Shown here piece after piece: positions 52,070 through 61,128 of a stretch of DNA of 64,000 bases (positions within the stretch are counted from its first letter, which is position 1; every line of letters starts with the position of its first letter). A model generated the notes under the pieces. The model made no database searches. It worked only from the letters and a program-made list of their open reading frames with translations, and was not told the origin of the DNA. The stretch is from CAYJHC01 sp964369465 (GTDB taxonomy: Bacteria; Bacillota; Clostridia; Peptostreptococcales; Anaerovoracaceae), in contig CAYJEX010000001.1 of the NCBI GenBank assembly GCA_964369465.1, positions 62,001 through 126,000 of the forward strand, read 5' to 3'. Position numbers and translations under genes: made by a program.

Positions 52070-53416
52070 TTAATCGTCATTAATTATTTTTAAAAGATCA
52101 GAAACATATTGGTTTATAGTTTCGTCATTAATAATGTCAGAAGATATTTTTTTGCAAGCATGAAGTACAGTAGAATGGTCCCTTCCACCAAAAGATTCTC
52201 CTATTTTCGGAAGAGATTCATCTGTTAGTTCTCTAGATAAATACATAGCAATTTGTCTAGGTAAAGCAATATTTCTTGTTCTTTTTATAGAATCCATATC
52301 CTTTAGAGAAACAGCAAAATATTTACAAACAGTTCTTTTTATAGATTCTACAGTAATAAATGAATCAGAAGCCGAAAAAATATCTTTTAAAACTTCTTTT
52401 GCTAAAGCTAAATTGATAGGTCTTTTTAATAGAGATGAAAAACTAATAATTCTAGTAAATGCTCCTTCTAATTCTCTAATATTATATTTGATTTTTTCTG
52501 CAACAAAATTTGAAACAGATGAAATATCTTCATTAATTGAAATTCCTTCAGAAATAAACTTGTTTGTAAGAATAGCAACACGAGTTTCATAATCAGGAGG
52601 ATTAATATCAGCAACAATATTCCAAGCAAATCTTGATCTAAGTCTATCATCTAATCTTTCTAGTTTCAATGGGGGTCTATCACTAGAAATTATTAACTGT
52701 TTATTTAAGTCATGGAGATGATTAAAAGTGTGAAAAAATTCTTCCTGAGTAGCATCTTTTCCTTCTAAAAATTGTATATCATCAATAAGTAGAACATCTA
52801 CATTTCTATATTTATTTTTAAAATTTTTAAGTTTTGTTTTATTGTTAGAATCTCTAAGGGAAGAAATTAAGTCAGATGTAAACATTTCAGAAGAAACATA
52901 TAATACATTTAAAGAAGAATTTTGCAAAATATAGTTACCAATAGCATGTAGAAGATGAGTTTTTCCTAAACCAGAAGAACCATAAATAAATAATGGATTA
53001 TAGGCTTGGGAAGGTGCTTCTGCTACAGCTAAAGAGACAGCATGAGCATATTCATTATTTTTACCAACAACAAAATTCTCAAAATTATATCTAGGATTAA
53101 AATAAAATTCCGGAGAAAATTCAGTAGTGGTAGAAAAAGTCGATAAATTTTCAGAAGGCATTTTTTCCAATAATAAAATTTCGATGTTGTAAGGCTTATT
53201 AAATGATAAAGAAACACATTTTCTTATTAATTCAATATATCTTTCTTGAAGAAGATTTATTTTAAAAGAATCTTTGCATTCTAAATATAGTGTATTTGTG
53301 ATTTCATCAGATTTAACAAGTTTTAAATCTGCAAACCATGTATTGTAACTTGTTTCTGGAACTTCAGATTTAAGGAAATCCAACGTTTTTTTCCAATTGT
53401 TTTTTAAAGAATTCAT
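52070..53416 (-). CDS. dnaA: Chromosomal replication initiator DnaA
   Basis: 448 aa from the ATG at 53416, supported by AAGGAGA; the upstream ATG at 53458 lies inside the promoter and origin. Domain I (about 1-85); AAA+ module with Walker A GSSGLGKT (146-153), Walker B LLIDDIQFLEG; initiator-specific motif around DRPPLKLERLDDRLRSRFAW; domain IV DNA-binding helix GGRDHSTVLHACKK near the C-terminus. Opens the origin at DnaA boxes just upstream of its own gene. Confidence 0.97.
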   Translation of the reverse strand: MNSLKNNWKKTLDFLKSEVPETSYNTWFADLKLVKSDEITNTLYLECKDSFKINLLQERYIELIRKCVSLSFNKPYNIEILLLEKMPSENLSTFSTTTEFSPEFYFNPRYNFENFVVGKNNEYAHAVSLAVAEAPSQAYNPLFIYGSSGLGKTHLLHAIGNYILQNSSLNVLYVSSEMFTSDLISSLRDSNNKTKLKNFKNKYRNVDVLLIDDIQFLEGKDATQEEFFHTFNHLHDLNKQLIISSDRPPLKLERLDDRLRSRFAWNIVADINPPDYETRVAILTNKFISEGISINEDISSVSNFVAEKIKYNIRELEGAFTRIISFSSLLKRPINLALAKEVLKDIFSASDSFITVESIKRTVCKYFAVSLKDMDSIKRTRNIALPRQIAMYLSRELTDESLPKIGESFGGRDHSTVLHACKKISSDIINDETINQYVSDLLKIINDD

Positions 53417-53449
53417 AAAATTTCTCCTTAATAGAAAATCATATATAAT

Positions 53450-53478
53450 ATAATACAATTTAGTTATCCACAGGTCAA
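53450..53478 (-). promoter_or_regulatory. dnaA promoter overlapping a DnaA box
   Basis: Minus strand TTGACC (53478-53473), 17-bp spacer, TATTAT (53455-53450). The spacer contains the DnaA box at 53464-53472, so DnaA probably represses its own gene. Confidence 0.6.
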
Positions 53479-53640
53479 GTGTTTATATTACAGAAAGGAT
53501 TTACCCTTATCCACAACAAGTGGATAAAAATGTTAACAAAATTTAACATTACACTATATATAGGGAAAAATAAAAAAAATAAAAAAATTAATTTAAAAAT
53601 TTGTTTTATTATGTTCAAAAAAAAAAGAGAAGATTGACAC
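53459..53640. other. Replication origin oriC
   Basis: Between dnaA and rpmH, where gene orientation flips. DnaA boxes TTATCCACA at 53464-53472 and 53507-53515 on the plus strand; an inverted near-match AGTGGATAA at 53519-53527 faces the second box. AT-rich stretch of about 100 bp (53540-53630), with A-runs and little GC, follows as the likely unwinding element. Only two perfect boxes are seen in this gap. Confidence 0.8.
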
Positions 53641-53662
53641 AATAAAACTAAAAGAATATAAT
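53634..53662 (+). promoter_or_regulatory. Consensus promoter of rpmH
   Basis: TTGACA (53634-53639), 17-bp spacer, TATAAT (53657-53662): both hexamers perfect. About 65-nt leader to rpmH. Confidence 0.75.
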
Positions 53663-53729
53663 TATAAGGTATGTATGCTGCATTGAAATTAAGAGCAGCA
53701 GATAATTTTAGAAAGGAGATATAATTGTA

Positions 53730-53864
53730 ATGAAAAGAACATTTCAACCAAAAAAAAGACAAAGAAAAAAGGAACATGGCTTTAGAAAAAGAATGAAAAC
53801 AAAAGCTGGAAGAAACCTACTAAAGAGAAGAAGATCTAGAGGAAGAAAATCTTTAACTGCTTAG
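53730..53864 (+). CDS. rpmH: 50S ribosomal protein L34
   Basis: 44 aa, the family length: MKRTFQPKKRQRKKEHGF at the start, ending SRGRKSLTA. Highly basic. ATG at 53730 with AAGGAGAT upstream. Classic first gene right of the origin; rnpA follows after 26 bp. Confidence 0.97.
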   Translation: MKRTFQPKKRQRKKEHGFRKRMKTKAGRNLLKRRRSRGRKSLTA

Positions 53865-53890
53865 TTATAATGAAAATTAACAGGTGAGAA

Positions 53891-54241
53891 ATGCTAAAAA
53901 AGGAAATATTAAGAGGAAATAAGAATTTCCAATTGATTTATAAAAGAGGACAATCTGTAGGAGATCGGTATATTGTGTTTTTTTACAGAAAAAATGGACT
54001 TGATTATGACAGAAAAGCTTTTTTAGCAAGTAAAAAAGTAGGAAAAAGTGTCCAACGAAATAGAGCAAGAAGACTTATGAAGGAAAGCTTTCGGCAAATA
54101 GAGTCTAGTTCTAATGTACATAATGTTGGATACGACTATATATTTATAGCTAGAAATACTATAAATGGTGTAAAAAAAGAAGATGTAAGAAAATCAATGC
54201 TCTCTGCAATAAATAGAAGCAAGCTTGGTAAGAAGTCATGA
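53891..54241 (+). CDS. rnpA: Ribonuclease P protein component
   Basis: 116 aa. Binds the RnpB RNA to process tRNA 5' ends. The RNR motif SVQRNRARRLMKESFRQ is the diagnostic feature, with LASKKVGKSV before it. Overlaps yidD by 4 bp (ATGA). Confidence 0.95.
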   Translation: MLKKEILRGNKNFQLIYKRGQSVGDRYIVFFYRKNGLDYDRKAFLASKKVGKSVQRNRARRLMKESFRQIESSSNVHNVGYDYIFIARNTINGVKKEDVRKSMLSAINRSKLGKKS

Positions 54242-54447
54242 AATATGTAGCGATATTTATAATAAAAATATATCAAACCTGTATATCACCTTTTTTACCT
54301 GCGACATGTAGGTTTTATCCTACGTGCTCAGCTTATTTTATTGAGGCGTTGAAAAAACACGGATTTTTTAAAGGAACCTATTTGGGAGTAAAGAGAATAT
54401 TAAAATGTCACCCATTTAATGATGGGGGATATGACCCGGTTCCATAG
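54238..54447 (+). CDS. yidD: Membrane protein insertion efficiency factor YidD
   Basis: 69 aa. Characteristic CRFYPTCSAYFIEALKKHG and the CHPFNDGGYDPVP ending. Small amphipathic protein that helps YidC. Start overlaps the rnpA stop. Confidence 0.95.
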   Translation: MKYVAIFIIKIYQTCISPFLPATCRFYPTCSAYFIEALKKHGFFKGTYLGVKRILKCHPFNDGGYDPVP

Positions 54448-54474
54448 TCCGCACATAATTTATGGAGGAAATTA

Positions 54475-55194
54475 ATGCAAGGATTTATTAACTTGTTTGC
54501 AGCTCCTTTGGGATTTATTCTTGAATTTTTATATGGCTTTATTCAAAACTATGGTCTTTCGATTATGGCTTTGACAGCTGTTGTAAAAATCGCCTTATAT
54601 CCACTTTATCTAAAACAGATAAAGTCGACAGCAAGTCTTGGAGATATTAGGCCGCAGATGCAAGATATTCAAAGGAAATATGCACACGATAAAGCAACAA
54701 TGAACCAGAAAATGTCAGAACTATACAAGGAGGAAAAAATCAATCCTATGGCGGGATGTCTTCCTATGATTATTCAAATGCCAATAATATTTGGTTTGTT
54801 TACATTACTTAGAGACCCAGCATCAATTTTTGAAGGTAACGAAGAAATGATTTTTGCAACACATGAATCTTTCTTATGGATAGAGAATTTAAGTCAGCCA
54901 GACACATGGATTTTACCGATACTTGCTGGAGTGGCAACTTTCATATCTTTTTCACAAACTTCAAAACAAACAATGGGAGCGACAGAAGGACAACCAGGAA
55001 TGGGTGGAATGACGAAGATGATGAAATACTTCTTCCCAATTATGATTGTTTTGATGGCTAGAAGTTTTGCCGCAGGTTTGGCAATATATTGGTTCTTCGG
55101 ACAGGTTGTTCAGATTTTATTTAATTTCCATTTAAATAAAATAAGAAGAAAAATGAAGGAAGAGAGAGAAAAAGCAAAAAAGAAAAAGAAATAA
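54475..55194 (+). CDS. yidC: YidC/Oxa1-family membrane insertase
   Basis: 239 aa, short Gram-positive type without a large periplasmic domain and without a lipobox. Membrane helices near 35-55 (SIMALTAVVKIALYPLYL), 100-120 (PMAGCLPMIIQMPIIFGLF), 150-165 and 190-215. The amphipathic loop holds EIRPQMQ-type GDIRPQMQDIQRKY. The C-terminus is a Lys/Arg-rich tail (REKAKKKKK), which binds ribosomes. Confidence 0.95.
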   Translation: MQGFINLFAAPLGFILEFLYGFIQNYGLSIMALTAVVKIALYPLYLKQIKSTASLGDIRPQMQDIQRKYAHDKATMNQKMSELYKEEKINPMAGCLPMIIQMPIIFGLFTLLRDPASIFEGNEEMIFATHESFLWIENLSQPDTWILPILAGVATFISFSQTSKQTMGATEGQPGMGGMTKMMKYFFPIMIVLMARSFAAGLAIYWFFGQVVQILFNFHLNKIRRKMKEEREKAKKKKK

Positions 55195-55215
55195 AATAAA
55201 GAGAGGAAAAAGTCG

Positions 55216-55983
55216 ATGGATTTTTCAGAAAAATGGGGAAATGATGTTGAAGCAGCAGTAGAGCTTGCGCTAAAAGATCTGAAACTTTCTATAGATGAAG
55301 TGAATGTTGTTGTTCTAGAGGAACCGTTAAAAGGTTTCTTAGGAATAGGTTCAAAGCTTGCAAAAGTTAGAGTTGAAAGAAAATCAGCGGTTGAAGAGAC
55401 AAAAGAAGAACCTATAGAAAATACAAATAAAACAGAAAAAAAAGCGGTAGCAAAAGCTGACCTTGCTGAAACAAGAGAAATAAAAAAGGCAGAAAAAGAG
55501 ACGAGCATAGCCTTAGAGAAACCTTTAGATTTAGTTCCAGTTACGGAAAATGAGGGGATTACATTTCTTAAAGAATTATCTCATAAGATGGGATTAGAAA
55601 TAGAAATAAAGGCAGAAGGAAATAAGGATTGCATTTACATCCAAATTGAAGGAAATGGTACAGGCACTATTATTGGCAAGAGAGGTCAAACATTAGATGC
55701 AATTCAATATCTTACAAGTCTAGTTGTAAATAAAAATGAAAAAGATTATGTAAGAGTAGTTGTAGATGCAGAAAACTATAGAGAAAAAAGAGAAAAAACT
55801 CTTGAAGCGTTGGCAAATAAATTGGCAGAGAAAGCAATCAAAACAAGAAGAAGTGTAAAACTTGAGCCAATGAATCCTTATGAAAGAAAAGTTATTCACG
55901 CCACATTATCAAATAACGAAAAAATTATAACAAAGAGCACAGGAGAAGAGCCGTATAGACGTGTAATAATAACAGTAAAATAG
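55216..55983 (+). CDS. jag: Jag/KhpB RNA-binding protein
   Basis: 255 aa. N-terminal Jag_N domain (about 1-55, WGNDVEAAVELALKDL), an acidic/Lys-rich linker (60-105), a KH domain with GKRG (GTIIGKRGQTLDAIQYL) and a C-terminal R3H domain (YERKVIHATLS). Works with KhpA in Firmicutes cell-division control. Followed by a terminator. Confidence 0.93.
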   Translation: MDFSEKWGNDVEAAVELALKDLKLSIDEVNVVVLEEPLKGFLGIGSKLAKVRVERKSAVEETKEEPIENTNKTEKKAVAKADLAETREIKKAEKETSIALEKPLDLVPVTENEGITFLKELSHKMGLEIEIKAEGNKDCIYIQIEGNGTGTIIGKRGQTLDAIQYLTSLVVNKNEKDYVRVVVDAENYREKREKTLEALANKLAEKAIKTRRSVKLEPMNPYERKVIHATLSNNEKIITKSTGEEPYRRVIITVK

Positions 55984-56059
55984 TTGATTTCAATAAAGCA
56001 TAGTTGGTCTTAAAATAGAATAAATTATTTAGAATTCTTATGTAAGATTATAAAACTTG

Positions 56060-56090
56060 ATAGGCTCGTGTTAACACGAGCCTATTTTAA
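56060..56090 (+). terminator. Rho-independent terminator after jag
   Basis: TAGGCTCGTG, TTAA loop, CACGAGCCTA: a perfect GC-rich stem followed by TTTT. mnmE begins about 35 bp later, so it needs its own start or partial read-through. Confidence 0.85.
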
Positions 56091-56123
56091 AAAGAAAAGT
56101 TTGTAAGGTGGGATAGAAAAAGT

Positions 56124-57494
56124 ATGGAACATGCAATAGCAGCTATAGCAACTCCATTTGGAGAAGGTGGAATAGGAATAGTTCGAATTAGTGGATTAGA
56201 ATCAAAAAAAATAATTCAGAAAATCTTTATACCAAAAGGTGGAAAAGACCTTAAAAACAGAAGGTTAACTTATGGAGAAATAGTAAACCCCAATACAAAA
56301 GAAGTGGTAGATGAAGTTATGGTTGTTTTTATGGAAGCGCCAGCAACATATACTAGAGAGGATATAGTTGAAATAAACTGCCACGGTGGAGCTATTCCTT
56401 TGAAAAAAGTATTATCACTTGTGCTAGAGGAAGGAGCAGAGCTAGCAGATAGAGGAGAGTTTACAAAAAGAGCGTTCCTTAATGGAAGAATAGATTTGTC
56501 TCAAGCTGAAGCAGTTGTTGACTTGATAAAGGCAAAAACGGAGAAAACATATGAAATTGCAATTTCCCAATTAGAAGGATCTGTATCAAGGGAAATAAAT
56601 TCAATTAGAGAAAAATTAGTAGATATTTTAGTTAATATTACTGTTAATATAGATTATCCCGATGAGGATATCGAAGAAATAATATATAGAGATTTGCAAA
56701 AAGAAATAGAGGAGCAAAAATGCAGAACAGAAGGAATGCTTTCATCGTTTAAAGTGGGGAAAATAATTAGAGAAGGACTAAAGGTTGCCATAGTTGGGAA
56801 GCCAAACGTAGGAAAGTCATCTTTAATGAATAACATTCTTAAAGAAGAAAGAGCAATTGTTACAGATATCCCTGGGACAACAAGAGATACTATACTGGAA
56901 CAAGTTAGTATGGGTGATATTCTGATTAACTTAATTGATACAGCGGGAATAAGAGAGACGGAAGATATTATTGAAAAAATTGGTATAGAAAAGACAAAAG
57001 AAGCTTTTAATAAAGCAGATCTTGTAATTCTAATTATTGATGGGAGTAATAGAATTGTTGCAGAAGATATTGATTTGCTACGCATGCTTGAGGGAAGACC
57101 TTCGATTGTAATATTAAACAAAGCTGATTTAAATCTTGTTGTAACGGAAGAAGAAATAAAAAAAGAAAGTCCACGCAGTATTGTTTTAGAAATGTCAATG
57201 AAAGAAAATACAGGAATGACTCTTCTCGAAAAAGAAATAGAGAAATTAGTATATGAAGGAGAAGCATACCAAAAAGATAGCATAGTGATAACGAATGCAA
57301 GGCACGAGAAATTGATAAAAGAGGCGGACACATTGATGGGGGACGCAGTGAAATTGATAGAATGTTCTGAACCTTTGGAGCTTGTTGAAATAGATGTAAA
57401 AAGAGCATATGAAGCGTTAGGGGAAGTCATAGGAGAAACTGTTTCAGAGGATATTATTAATGAAGTTTTTAAAAGATTTTGTTTAGGGAAGTAA
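56124..57494 (+). CDS. mnmE: tRNA modification GTPase MnmE
   Basis: 456 aa. Acts with MnmG to make cmnm5U34 in tRNA. N-terminal THF-binding domain (AIATPFGEGGIGIVRISG), G domain with GKPNVGKSSLM (G1), DTAGIRETEDIIE (G3) and NKADL (G4), and the C-terminal CLGK with the catalytic cysteine. Stop overlaps nothing; mnmG starts 11 bp later. Confidence 0.96.
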   Translation: MEHAIAAIATPFGEGGIGIVRISGLESKKIIQKIFIPKGGKDLKNRRLTYGEIVNPNTKEVVDEVMVVFMEAPATYTREDIVEINCHGGAIPLKKVLSLVLEEGAELADRGEFTKRAFLNGRIDLSQAEAVVDLIKAKTEKTYEIAISQLEGSVSREINSIREKLVDILVNITVNIDYPDEDIEEIIYRDLQKEIEEQKCRTEGMLSSFKVGKIIREGLKVAIVGKPNVGKSSLMNNILKEERAIVTDIPGTTRDTILEQVSMGDILINLIDTAGIRETEDIIEKIGIEKTKEAFNKADLVILIIDGSNRIVAEDIDLLRMLEGRPSIVILNKADLNLVVTEEEIKKESPRSIVLEMSMKENTGMTLLEKEIEKLVYEGEAYQKDSIVITNARHEKLIKEADTLMGDAVKLIECSEPLELVEIDVKRAYEALGEVIGETVSEDIINEVFKRFCLGK

Positions 57495-57505
57495 GGCAGG
57501 GTAAA

Positions 57506-59407
57506 ATGATAGGAAAAGAAAAAAGTATAGGCGAGTATGACATTATTGTAATAGGAGCAGGCCATGCTGGTACAGAAGCAGCGTTAGCTTCAGCTCGGCT
57601 TGGCGATAAGACGCTACTTCTTTCTATAAATTTAGATTCGGTGGCAACGTTGCCATGTAATCCGTCAATAGGAGGAACAGGAAAAGGGCATCTTGTTAGG
57701 GAAATTGATGCGCTTGGTGGAGAAATGGCGATAAATATTGACAAGACACTTATTCAATGTAAGATGTTAAACACAGCTAAAGGCCCAGCAGTACATTCTC
57801 TGAGAGCGCAGGCAGATAAAGCTTTATATCATTTAGAAATGAAAAAGACACTAGAAAGCGAAGAAGGCCTCGATTTGAAACAAGGTGAAGTAGCTTCTGT
57901 TGTTTGGGAAAATGAAGCTGGGAAAAAAATAGCTAAAGGAGTGAAGTTAACAACAGGAAGTGTGTATAGAGCAAAAGCGGTGATTGTTTGCACAGGTACT
58001 TTTTTAAAAAGCGTAGTTTTTATTGGAGACAGTGCACATGCTAGCGGTCCAAATGGGTTTGCACCTGCAAATCATTTGTCGGAGAGCCTTTTGGAGTTAG
58101 GACTTCCGCTTAGAAGGTTTAAAACAGGAACACCAGCTAGGGTTATGGCACAGTCTTTAGATTACGAAAAAATGGAAGAACAAAGAGGCGATGAAAAAAT
58201 CACTCCATTTTCTTTTATGAATGACAGAATTGAAAGAGAACAAGTTTCTTGTTGGCTTACATACACAAATGAAGAAAGCCATAGAATAATTAAAGATAAT
58301 TTGGAGAAGTCTGCATTGTATGGAGGACTAATTGAAGGGATAGGCCCGAGATATTGTCCGTCAATAGAAGACAAGGTGAACAGATTCTCAGACAAAAAAA
58401 GACATCAGTTGTTTTGTGAACCAGAAGGAGTATATACGAATGAGGTGTACTTACAAGGGATGTCTTCTAGTATGCCAGAAGATATCCAAATGGAATTTTA
58501 TAAATCGATTCCAGGATTAGAAAATGCTCGAATCACTAGATCGGCATATGCAATAGAATATGATTCAATAGATCCGCTAGGATTAAAAACAAATTTAGAA
58601 ACTAGAGAGGTGGACAACTTGTTTTGTGCAGGACAGTTTAATGGAACCTCTGGATACGAAGAAGCTGCGGCACAAGGAATAATAGCTGGAATAAATGCAC
58701 ACTTAAAAATACATAACGAACCACCTTTTGTTTTGGATAGAAGTGAAGCATATATAGGTGTTCTTCTAGATGATTTGATTACAAAAGGAACAAATGAACC
58801 ATATAGAATAATGACGAGTAGGGCAGAATACAGACTGGTTCTTAGACAGGACAACGCAGATTCGAGATTGACAGAAAAAGCGTATGAAGTTGGACTTGTT
58901 AAAGAAGACAGATATAATAAATATATTCAAAAAAAAGAGGCGGTTGAAAAGGAAGAAACTAGATTAAAGGAAACAATAGTTCTGCCATCAGAAGTGAATG
59001 AATTTATGAAAGATAGAGGAACGACACCGTTAAAGAACAAGTCGTCTCTATACGAGATAATGAAACGACCGGAAATAAATTATTATAACCTTAAGGAAAT
59101 TGATTTAGACAGGCCAGAATTAACAGAGCATGTAATTGCACAACTTTCAGTTCAAGTAAAGTATCAAGGCTATATAGAAAAACAACTACAACAAATAAAA
59201 AAGTTTAAAAAACTAGAAAACAGAAGACTTCCAGAAAAAATGGATTATTTAAATATGGAAGGACTGAGATTGGAAGCAAGGCAAAAACTGGAAAAACATA
59301 AACCTATCTCTGTAGGACAAGCAGCAAGGATTTCGGGTGTTTCTCCTGCGGATATAAATGTAATCCTTATAATGCTTGAGAAGGAAAACAGAAGCGAGAA
59401 GAATTAG
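57506..59407 (+). CDS. mnmG: tRNA uridine-5-carboxymethylaminomethyl enzyme MnmG
   Basis: 633 aa from the ATG at 57506; an upstream in-frame start at 57479 lies inside mnmE and has no ribosome binding site. FAD motif IVIGAGHAGTEAA, PCNPSIGGTGKGHLVREIDALGG, RFKTGTPARV and the C-terminal AARISGVSPADINVI region. Partner of MnmE. Confidence 0.96.
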   Translation: MIGKEKSIGEYDIIVIGAGHAGTEAALASARLGDKTLLLSINLDSVATLPCNPSIGGTGKGHLVREIDALGGEMAINIDKTLIQCKMLNTAKGPAVHSLRAQADKALYHLEMKKTLESEEGLDLKQGEVASVVWENEAGKKIAKGVKLTTGSVYRAKAVIVCTGTFLKSVVFIGDSAHASGPNGFAPANHLSESLLELGLPLRRFKTGTPARVMAQSLDYEKMEEQRGDEKITPFSFMNDRIEREQVSCWLTYTNEESHRIIKDNLEKSALYGGLIEGIGPRYCPSIEDKVNRFSDKKRHQLFCEPEGVYTNEVYLQGMSSSMPEDIQMEFYKSIPGLENARITRSAYAIEYDSIDPLGLKTNLETREVDNLFCAGQFNGTSGYEEAAAQGIIAGINAHLKIHNEPPFVLDRSEAYIGVLLDDLITKGTNEPYRIMTSRAEYRLVLRQDNADSRLTEKAYEVGLVKEDRYNKYIQKKEAVEKEETRLKETIVLPSEVNEFMKDRGTTPLKNKSSLYEIMKRPEINYYNLKEIDLDRPELTEHVIAQLSVQVKYQGYIEKQLQQIKKFKKLENRRLPEKMDYLNMEGLRLEARQKLEKHKPISVGQAARISGVSPADINVILIMLEKENRSEKN

Positions 59408-59431
59408 TAGTGGAAGTAAGGAGAAAAGAAA

Positions 59432-60172
59432 GTGGAAAATGTTCGTGGTTTTTTAGAAAGTAAAATTGAAAAATCCAGAATAGATGAGGTGGTTAAAAAG
59501 CTAATAAAATATAGAGAACACATTCTCGTATGTAATGAGCAGATTAATTTGACTGCGATAAAAGATGCAGAAGAGTTTGAAATGAAGCATATTTTAGACT
59601 CTCTTTTGGCGTATGATAAAATACGCAATAAAAAATATAAAAAATTTGTTGACATTGGAACGGGTGCAGGATTTCCAGGTGTTCCGCTAGCAGTTGTTTT
59701 TCCAGAAAAAGAATTTTTTTTAGTCGATTCAATAAAAAAGAGACTTACTGTAATAGAGGAGGGAATAGATAAAATTGGACTAGAAAATGTTACTCTACTG
59801 CATACTAGGGCAGAAGATCTTGGAAGAGAAGATTCTTTTAGAGAAGCTTTTGACGTTGCTGTCTCTAGAGCTGTTGCACCAATGTCTATTCTTTTGGAAT
59901 TCGCAATCCCATTGCTAAAAACAAATGGAGTTTTCGTGGCATATAAAGGTCCAAATGTTTATGATGAATTAGAAAAAAGCAGTAATGCAATGCGGGAATT
60001 AGGTGCAGAACTTTTGGAAGTTTCATGTCCAGAAGAACAAAATATAGAAATGATAAATCTTAATGAAGAAGAAAACAAGCAAAACCATCGATTGGTAATA
60101 ATAAAAAAAGTTAAGAAAACGTCAGAAAAGTACCCGAGGAAGGCGGGGAAGGCTAATAAGTTTCCTCTTTGA
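59432..60172 (+). CDS. rsmG: 16S rRNA (guanine527-N7)-methyltransferase
   Basis: 246 aa, GTG start with AAGGAG before it. SAM motif VDIGTGAGFPGVPLAV; VSRAVAPMSILLEFA and YKGP follow as in the family. Lies between mnmG and parA in the standard order. Confidence 0.95.
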   Translation: MENVRGFLESKIEKSRIDEVVKKLIKYREHILVCNEQINLTAIKDAEEFEMKHILDSLLAYDKIRNKKYKKFVDIGTGAGFPGVPLAVVFPEKEFFLVDSIKKRLTVIEEGIDKIGLENVTLLHTRAEDLGREDSFREAFDVAVSRAVAPMSILLEFAIPLLKTNGVFVAYKGPNVYDELEKSSNAMRELGAELLEVSCPEEQNIEMINLNEEENKQNHRLVIIKKVKKTSEKYPRKAGKANKFPL

Positions 60173-60187
60173 GCGAAGAACAAGAAA

Positions 60188-60203
60188 TGTTCCACGTGGA
60201 ACA
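60188..60203. other. parS centromere site 1
   Basis: TGTTCCACGTGGAACA, a perfect 16-bp palindrome and a close match to the chromosomal parS consensus. It lies 15 bp after the rsmG stop. Bound by ParB. Confidence 0.93.
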
Positions 60204-60246
60204 TTGGAGGTTACTGCATAAAAGTCAAAAAGAAAACAACAAATAA

Positions 60247-60275
60247 TTGTAAAGTGTAGAAGTGTAGTATATAAT
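60247..60275 (+). promoter_or_regulatory. Promoter of parA-parB
   Basis: TTGTAA (60247-60252), 17-bp spacer, TATAAT (60270-60275). It lies between the two parS sites. Confidence 0.6.
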
Positions 60276-60298
60276 TTTAATGAGAGAAAAAACGAAAA

Positions 60299-60314
60299 TG
60301 TTCCACGTGGAACA
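60299..60314. other. parS centromere site 2
   Basis: Second copy of TGTTCCACGTGGAACA, identical to site 1, 111 bp downstream and about 35 bp before the parA start. Confidence 0.93.
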
Positions 60315-60348
60315 TTTATATGTGAGATAAATGGAGGAGAGAAAGAAA

Positions 60349-61128
60349 ATGGGGAAAGCTATTGCAATATTTAATCAGAAAGGTGGAGTTGGGAAAACAA
60401 CTACAAATGTAAATTTGGCGGCAACTCTTGCAAGTTCAGGAAAAAGGATTTTGGTGGTAGATATTGATCCACAAGGAAACACAACTAGTGGCCTGGGAAT
60501 TCCGAAAAAAAGTCTTAGTAAGACGACGTACGAAATACTTATTGATGAAGACGCAGACATGAGAAGCGCAATTCTTGAAACAAAGATACCAAACTTGCAT
60601 ATTGTACCAGCTAGCGTTCAACTCGCAGGGGCAGAGGTAGAACTAGTTAGAATAGAAGGAAGAGAACAGTTGTTAAAGAGGGCGATAGCAGCAGTTAAGA
60701 ATGATTACGACTATATCTTTATTGATTGTCCGCCTTCCTTAGGATTGCTAACGATAAATTCGCTATCTGCGGTAGATTCGGTATTGATTCCTATACAATG
60801 TGAATTCTACGCTTTAGAGGGAGTGAGCCAATTAATAAACACAATAGAGATGGTAAAAAAGAAATTAAATCCCGAACTAGAAATACAAGGAGTTCTTCTG
60901 AGCATGTTTGATGGAAGAACAAATTTATCTATTCAAGTTGTTGAGGAAGCAAAGAAATTTTTCAAAAGCAAAGTTTACTCTACAGTAATTCCGAGAAATG
61001 TTAGGCTTGCTGAGGCTCCAAGTTATGGTGTACCTATTACAGAGTATGATCCAAAATCATCAGGAGCAGAAGCATATAGGGATTTCGCGGAGGAATTTAT
61101 TTGGCTAGAAGAAGGAGTAAAAAAATAA
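60349..61128 (+). CDS. parA: Chromosome partitioning ATPase ParA (Soj)
   Basis: 259 aa from the ATG at 60349; the ATG at 60331 is followed by the GGAGGAGA that serves this start. Deviant Walker A FNQKGGVGKTTTNVNL, then DIDPQGNTTSGLG and IDCPPSLGLL. Dimerises on DNA and drives ParB-parS separation. Coupled to parB by a 1-bp stop/start overlap (TAATG). Confidence 0.95.
   Translation: MGKAIAIFNQKGGVGKTTTNVNLAATLASSGKRILVVDIDPQGNTTSGLGIPKKSLSKTTYEILIDEDADMRSAILETKIPNLHIVPASVQLAGAEVELVRIEGREQLLKRAIAAVKNDYDYIFIDCPPSLGLLTINSLSAVDSVLIPIQCEFYALEGVSQLINTIEMVKKKLNPELEIQGVLLSMFDGRTNLSIQVVEEAKKFFKSKVYSTVIPRNVRLAEAPSYGVPITEYDPKSSGAEAYRDFAEEFIWLEEGVKK

Noticed and set aside
53475..53777. Minus-strand open frame across oriC and rpmH
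   Set aside because: It overlaps DnaA boxes and rpmH, has no ribosome binding site and is low-complexity hydrophobic.
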